This document shows, piece by piece, positions 4,669 through 6,674 of a stretch of DNA of 6,674 nt. The stretch lies in the NCBI GenBank assembly GCA_003135255.1, contig PLAX01000148.1, positions 3,375 to 10,048 on the forward strand, written 5' to 3'. Within the stretch, counting starts at the first letter, position 1; the number at the start of each line of letters is the position of its first letter. The notes under the pieces were generated by a model, which saw nothing but the letters and a program-made list of their open reading frames with translations, had not been told where the DNA came from and did not search any database. A program made the translations under genes and the position numbers. This DNA is from Candidatus Dormiibacterota bacterium (GTDB taxonomy: Bacteria > Chloroflexota > Dormibacteria > Aeolococcales > Aeolococcaceae).

Positions 4669-6000
4669 TCAGCTTGCCGGCAAAGGGACCGCGCCGCGGC
4701 GTTCCCACCGCAGCACCGGGCCGAGCAGCAGGAACGTGCACACGGAAAGGAGAAGCCCGAAGACCACGAGCCCGTCAAAGGAGGCCAGGCTGACCGCCAC
4801 GCCACCCAGCGCGGCTCCGATGGCGCCTCCTGCCGCCAGGGTCACCGTGTAGATGGACATCAGCGCCGACCGGTCCGCCGTGTGCGTCTCCGAGCTGTTG
4901 GCCAGGTAGGCAACGGCGGCCGGACCGAACCCCGCCAGCCAGAGGATGCCCAGTCCGGCCACGGGCAGCAGGAGGTAGAGGGCAACGTGAGGGAGGCTGT
5001 TGGCCGCGAGGAGCGCGGCTGAGAAGAGCCAGGCTCCCGGGACGGCGCGCCGCATCTGCCGCGCCGGTCCCAGGCGGTTGATCCACGGGGTCCAGAGGAC
5101 GATCCCGATGACCAGCACGGCGATCGCGCTGACGAGGACCAGGGAGACCAACCGGGTGTCGAAGTGGTGGACCAGCCTCTGGCCCCTGACGGGGGAGCGG
5201 TGGAGGAGGGATGCGAGGTTGGATCCGTAGGCGCCGAGGAGGGCAAATGTGCCCACCCAGGCGGGGAGGAAGCTCCGGATGGGCCCCGGCCCCGAGACAT
5301 CTCGGAGGAGCGTCGAAAGGCGGGTGATCGGCAGGGGCGGGACGTGGGCGACGAAGCGTAGACAGATGATGCCGGCCAGCAGGTAGACCGCTGCCAGCAC
5401 CACGAACGCGCCCCGTCCGAGGTAGTGGTAGGCGAACGGGCCGAGCACAAACCCGCCGGCGTACCCCGCCATGGTGGCCGCCTCGAAGGCGCCGCTGGCC
5501 CGCGCCCGCGACCGCACGCTGAGGGACGTCGCCGCGGCGATCGCCCCCAGAGCGGTCGGCACGAATGCGGCGGCGGCCACCCCCTCCAGAATCCGGGCCG
5601 CGAAGATCTGCTGCGAATGGAGGGATACCGCGACCAGGAGCAATCCCAGCGCCCCCACGACGGGGCCACCCACCACAAACATCTTGCGGCCCAGCCGGTC
5701 GGCGAAGCGCGCCAGGAAGGGGGCGAAGACCATCTCGCTGATGGCCTGAGCGGTGCCGACCAGCCCGATGGTCGTCCCGTGGGGATGTCCGTGCGCCAGG
5801 TCGGCGAGGTAGAACTGCACCGCCACGGTGGCTCCCGCCGCCGCCACCCTGATCAGAGCGGTGCCGGTGAGGAGGGCCGCAATCGAGGCCTGGCGGGTTT
5901 CGCGGAGCTCGTGTTCCAGGTCGGCGACGAGGTCCGCGCTCGGGGCCGCGCCGGCGACGACACCGGCGTCGGCGGGATGGCCCTCAGTGCCCTCTGTCAT
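4669..6000 (-). CDS. Major facilitator superfamily transporter (12 TM), substrate unknown
   Basis: A 443-residue inner-membrane protein with about 12 hydrophobic helices and a hydrophilic N-terminal arm of about 35 residues. The family motif A between helices 2 and 3 is clear: ARFADRLGRK at about 97-106. A long loop with SGPGPIRS separates the two six-helix halves, and the C terminus (LRWERRGAVPLPAS) is short and cytoplasmic. Members move drugs, sugars, organic acids or other small molecules by proton coupling; the overall look resembles drug/H+ antiporter-type carriers, but the substrate cannot be read from sequence. I chose ATG 6000 over the in-frame TTG at 6087 because the extra 29 residues (SDRDGGRDTGDGTHGG region) are low-complexity and TTG is rare here. 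A GGGAGG lies 12 nt upstream of the ATG. It is the only minus-strand gene, placed between recX and rny. Base and codon composition match its neighbours. Confidence 0.88.
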   Translation of the reverse strand: MTEGTEGHPADAGVVAGAAPSADLVADLEHELRETRQASIAALLTGTALIRVAAAGATVAVQFYLADLAHGHPHGTTIGLVGTAQAISEMVFAPFLARFADRLGRKMFVVGGPVVGALGLLLVAVSLHSQQIFAARILEGVAAAAFVPTALGAIAAATSLSVRSRARASGAFEAATMAGYAGGFVLGPFAYHYLGRGAFVVLAAVYLLAGIICLRFVAHVPPLPITRLSTLLRDVSGPGPIRSFLPAWVGTFALLGAYGSNLASLLHRSPVRGQRLVHHFDTRLVSLVLVSAIAVLVIGIVLWTPWINRLGPARQMRRAVPGAWLFSAALLAANSLPHVALYLLLPVAGLGILWLAGFGPAAVAYLANSSETHTADRSALMSIYTVTLAAGGAIGAALGGVAVSLASFDGLVVFGLLLSVCTFLLLGPVLRWERRGAVPLPAS

Positions 6001-6384
6001 GACCGAGGGCCGCCTCCCGGTTCCGCCGTGCGTGCCATCGCCCGTGTCCCTCCCGCCATCACGGTCAGACGCAGCCTCACCCGGCAATTCTGGCGGCAGG
6101 GAGCCCGTCGGGGGCGGACTCCGGCCACCAACCCCGGCGGCTCGCGGCCCGCGATCTCACCGAGGCCACCGGCTGCGCCGTGCAGGGGCGGCAGAGGGAC
6201 CGTGGAGGGGCGGCAAAGGCTCCCACCGGGTCCGCCTCGGGTCACCGCCTTAGGCTCCCGCCTCCCGATCCGTGCCCAAGGTCCGTACAATGCCGTCACA
6301 ACCCCAGGGACCGTCCGGCATTCGTGGCCGGTTCGGCCGTGAGCACGGGCGGGTGCCGCACCACTCACGACCTGCGTCCCCCGG
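6001..6384. other. 384-nt spacer between divergent MFS and rny genes; no supported gene
   Basis: Open frames here are short extensions of antisense frames with no recognisable protein. Items seen: a 10-bp direct repeat AGGGGCGGCA at 6184-6193 and 6206-6215 (22-bp period); a 7-bp long-range stem CCGAGGC (6160-6166) with GCCTCGG (6234-6240) that encloses the repeats; TACAAT at 6286-6291, the best plus-strand -10 candidate for rny but without a -35; and a small hairpin GGCCG-GTT-CGGCC at 6326-6338. No convincing promoter was found for the MFS gene. Confidence 0.6.
6286..6291 (+). promoter_or_regulatory. Candidate -10 element TACAAT upstream of rny
   Basis: TACAAT matches four of six -10 consensus bases including the key TA...T, in a spacer otherwise almost free of AT-rich hexamers. 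No -35 is visible at 16-18 bp. It would give a transcription start near 6298 and a leader of about 90 nt to GTG 6385. The 8-mer CGTACAAT also occurs at 2952-2959 in the recA leader/extension. Confidence 0.3.
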
Positions 6385-6674
6385 GTGGCGCCCCGAACGA
6401 GGTGGCGGGCCACCTCACCCCCCAACAACTCCGAGGACACCTCCATCGTAATCCTGGCCTTTGTCGCCCTTGGTCTGGGCGTGGTCATCGCCGTGTCCGG
6501 CCTCGTCTATGCCCGGCGTCTCCGCGACAGCGTGGCGGCGTCGCGCGAGGTCGAGACCGCCCGCCTCCACGAGGAGCGGGGCGCGGCCGAGCAGGAACGC
6601 GCTTCGATCGTGCTCGCCGCACGCGAGGAGGCCCACCGGCTCCGCTCCGAGTCCGAGGCCGAGGTCCGGGAACG
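6385..6674 (+). CDS. rny: Ribonuclease Y, N-terminal part (truncated by window edge)
   Basis: A plus-strand frame open from the TGA at 6340 to the window end. It encodes one membrane helix (IVILAFVALGLGVVIAVSGLVYA, about residues 21-43 from GTG 6385) followed by a long charged coiled coil. The closing SIVLAAREEAHRLRSESEAEVRER is the typical RNase Y pattern. RNase Y is a membrane-anchored endoribonuclease that starts mRNA decay; its KH and HD catalytic domains lie beyond the edge. Its place after recA fits the recA–rny neighbourhood. The start is unsure: GTG 6385 has no Shine-Dalgarno and adds 20 residues before the helix. ATC 6445, a very rare start type, sits right at the helix with GAGG 8 nt upstream. 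DivIVA-like or other anchored coiled-coil proteins are the alternative, less likely given the motif and context. Confidence 0.8.
   Translation, partial: MAPRTRWRATSPPNNSEDTSIVILAFVALGLGVVIAVSGLVYARRLRDSVAASREVETARLHEERGAAEQERASIVLAAREEAHRLRSESEAEVRE

Noticed and set aside
6001..6087. TTG 6087 as the MFS start
   Set aside because: It adds 29 low-complexity residues before a good ATG; transporters of this type do not need this extension.
5425..6342. A 305-codon open frame on the plus strand opposite the MFS gene and running into the spacer
   Set aside because: The peptide is low-complexity (Gly/Arg/Pro/Ala) with no motif, and the opposite strand carries a clear 12-helix transporter.
1..6674. 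CRISPR array, tRNA, rRNA, insertion sequence or phage attachment site
   Set aside because: I saw no regularly spaced repeats, cloverleaf-like segments, transposase or integrase motifs, or flanking target duplications.

Overview
This window is a compact, GC-rich (about 70%) bacterial chromosome segment of housekeeping genes with short spacers. The order ftsK – yajQ – pgsA – pncC/cinA – PRC-barrel gene – recA – recX – (MFS gene, opposite strand) – rny resembles the spoIIIE/ftsK–pgsA–cinA–recA–rny neighbourhood known from Bacillus-type genomes. The very high GC3, frequent GTG starts, promoters at or almost at the start codon, and a LexA site of the Gram-positive type suggest a high-GC Terrabacteria lineage, such as Actinobacteriota, Chloroflexota or Dormibacterota. 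The sequence alone does not settle the phylum.

Layout. 1-314 is the C-terminal DNA-reading domain of an FtsK/SpoIIIE translocase whose start lies outside the window. 373-864 is yajQ (nucleotide/RNA-binding family). A 73-nt spacer with a strong stem-loop and an 18-bp perfect palindrome leads into pgsA (938-1477, phosphatidylglycerophosphate synthase). A 16-nt gap follows, then pncC (1494-1997, stand-alone CinA C-terminal NMN amidase). A double PRC-barrel protein of unknown function follows (2045-2725), with a -10 element only 8 nt before its ATG, suggesting a leaderless mRNA. A 193-nt spacer holds a good recA promoter and an SOS box at its predicted transcription start. recA (2919-4046) and recX (4069-4614) form a two-gene unit with a 22-nt gap. 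A 12-TM MFS transporter (6000-4669, minus strand) converges on recX with a 54-nt gap. A 384-nt spacer with no supported gene precedes the 5' part of rny (RNase Y), which runs off the right edge.

Function. The plus-strand genes cover chromosome segregation (FtsK), anionic phospholipid synthesis (PgsA), pyridine-nucleotide salvage (PncC), recombination and SOS response (RecA with its modulator RecX), and RNA decay (RNase Y). The MFS gene is the only member on the other strand and looks like an insertion into an otherwise conserved order. I see no mobile element, CRISPR array, tRNA, rRNA or prophage. The most interesting material is regulatory: the pgsA leader, the recA promoter/operator with two competing starts, and the uncertain start and leader of rny.
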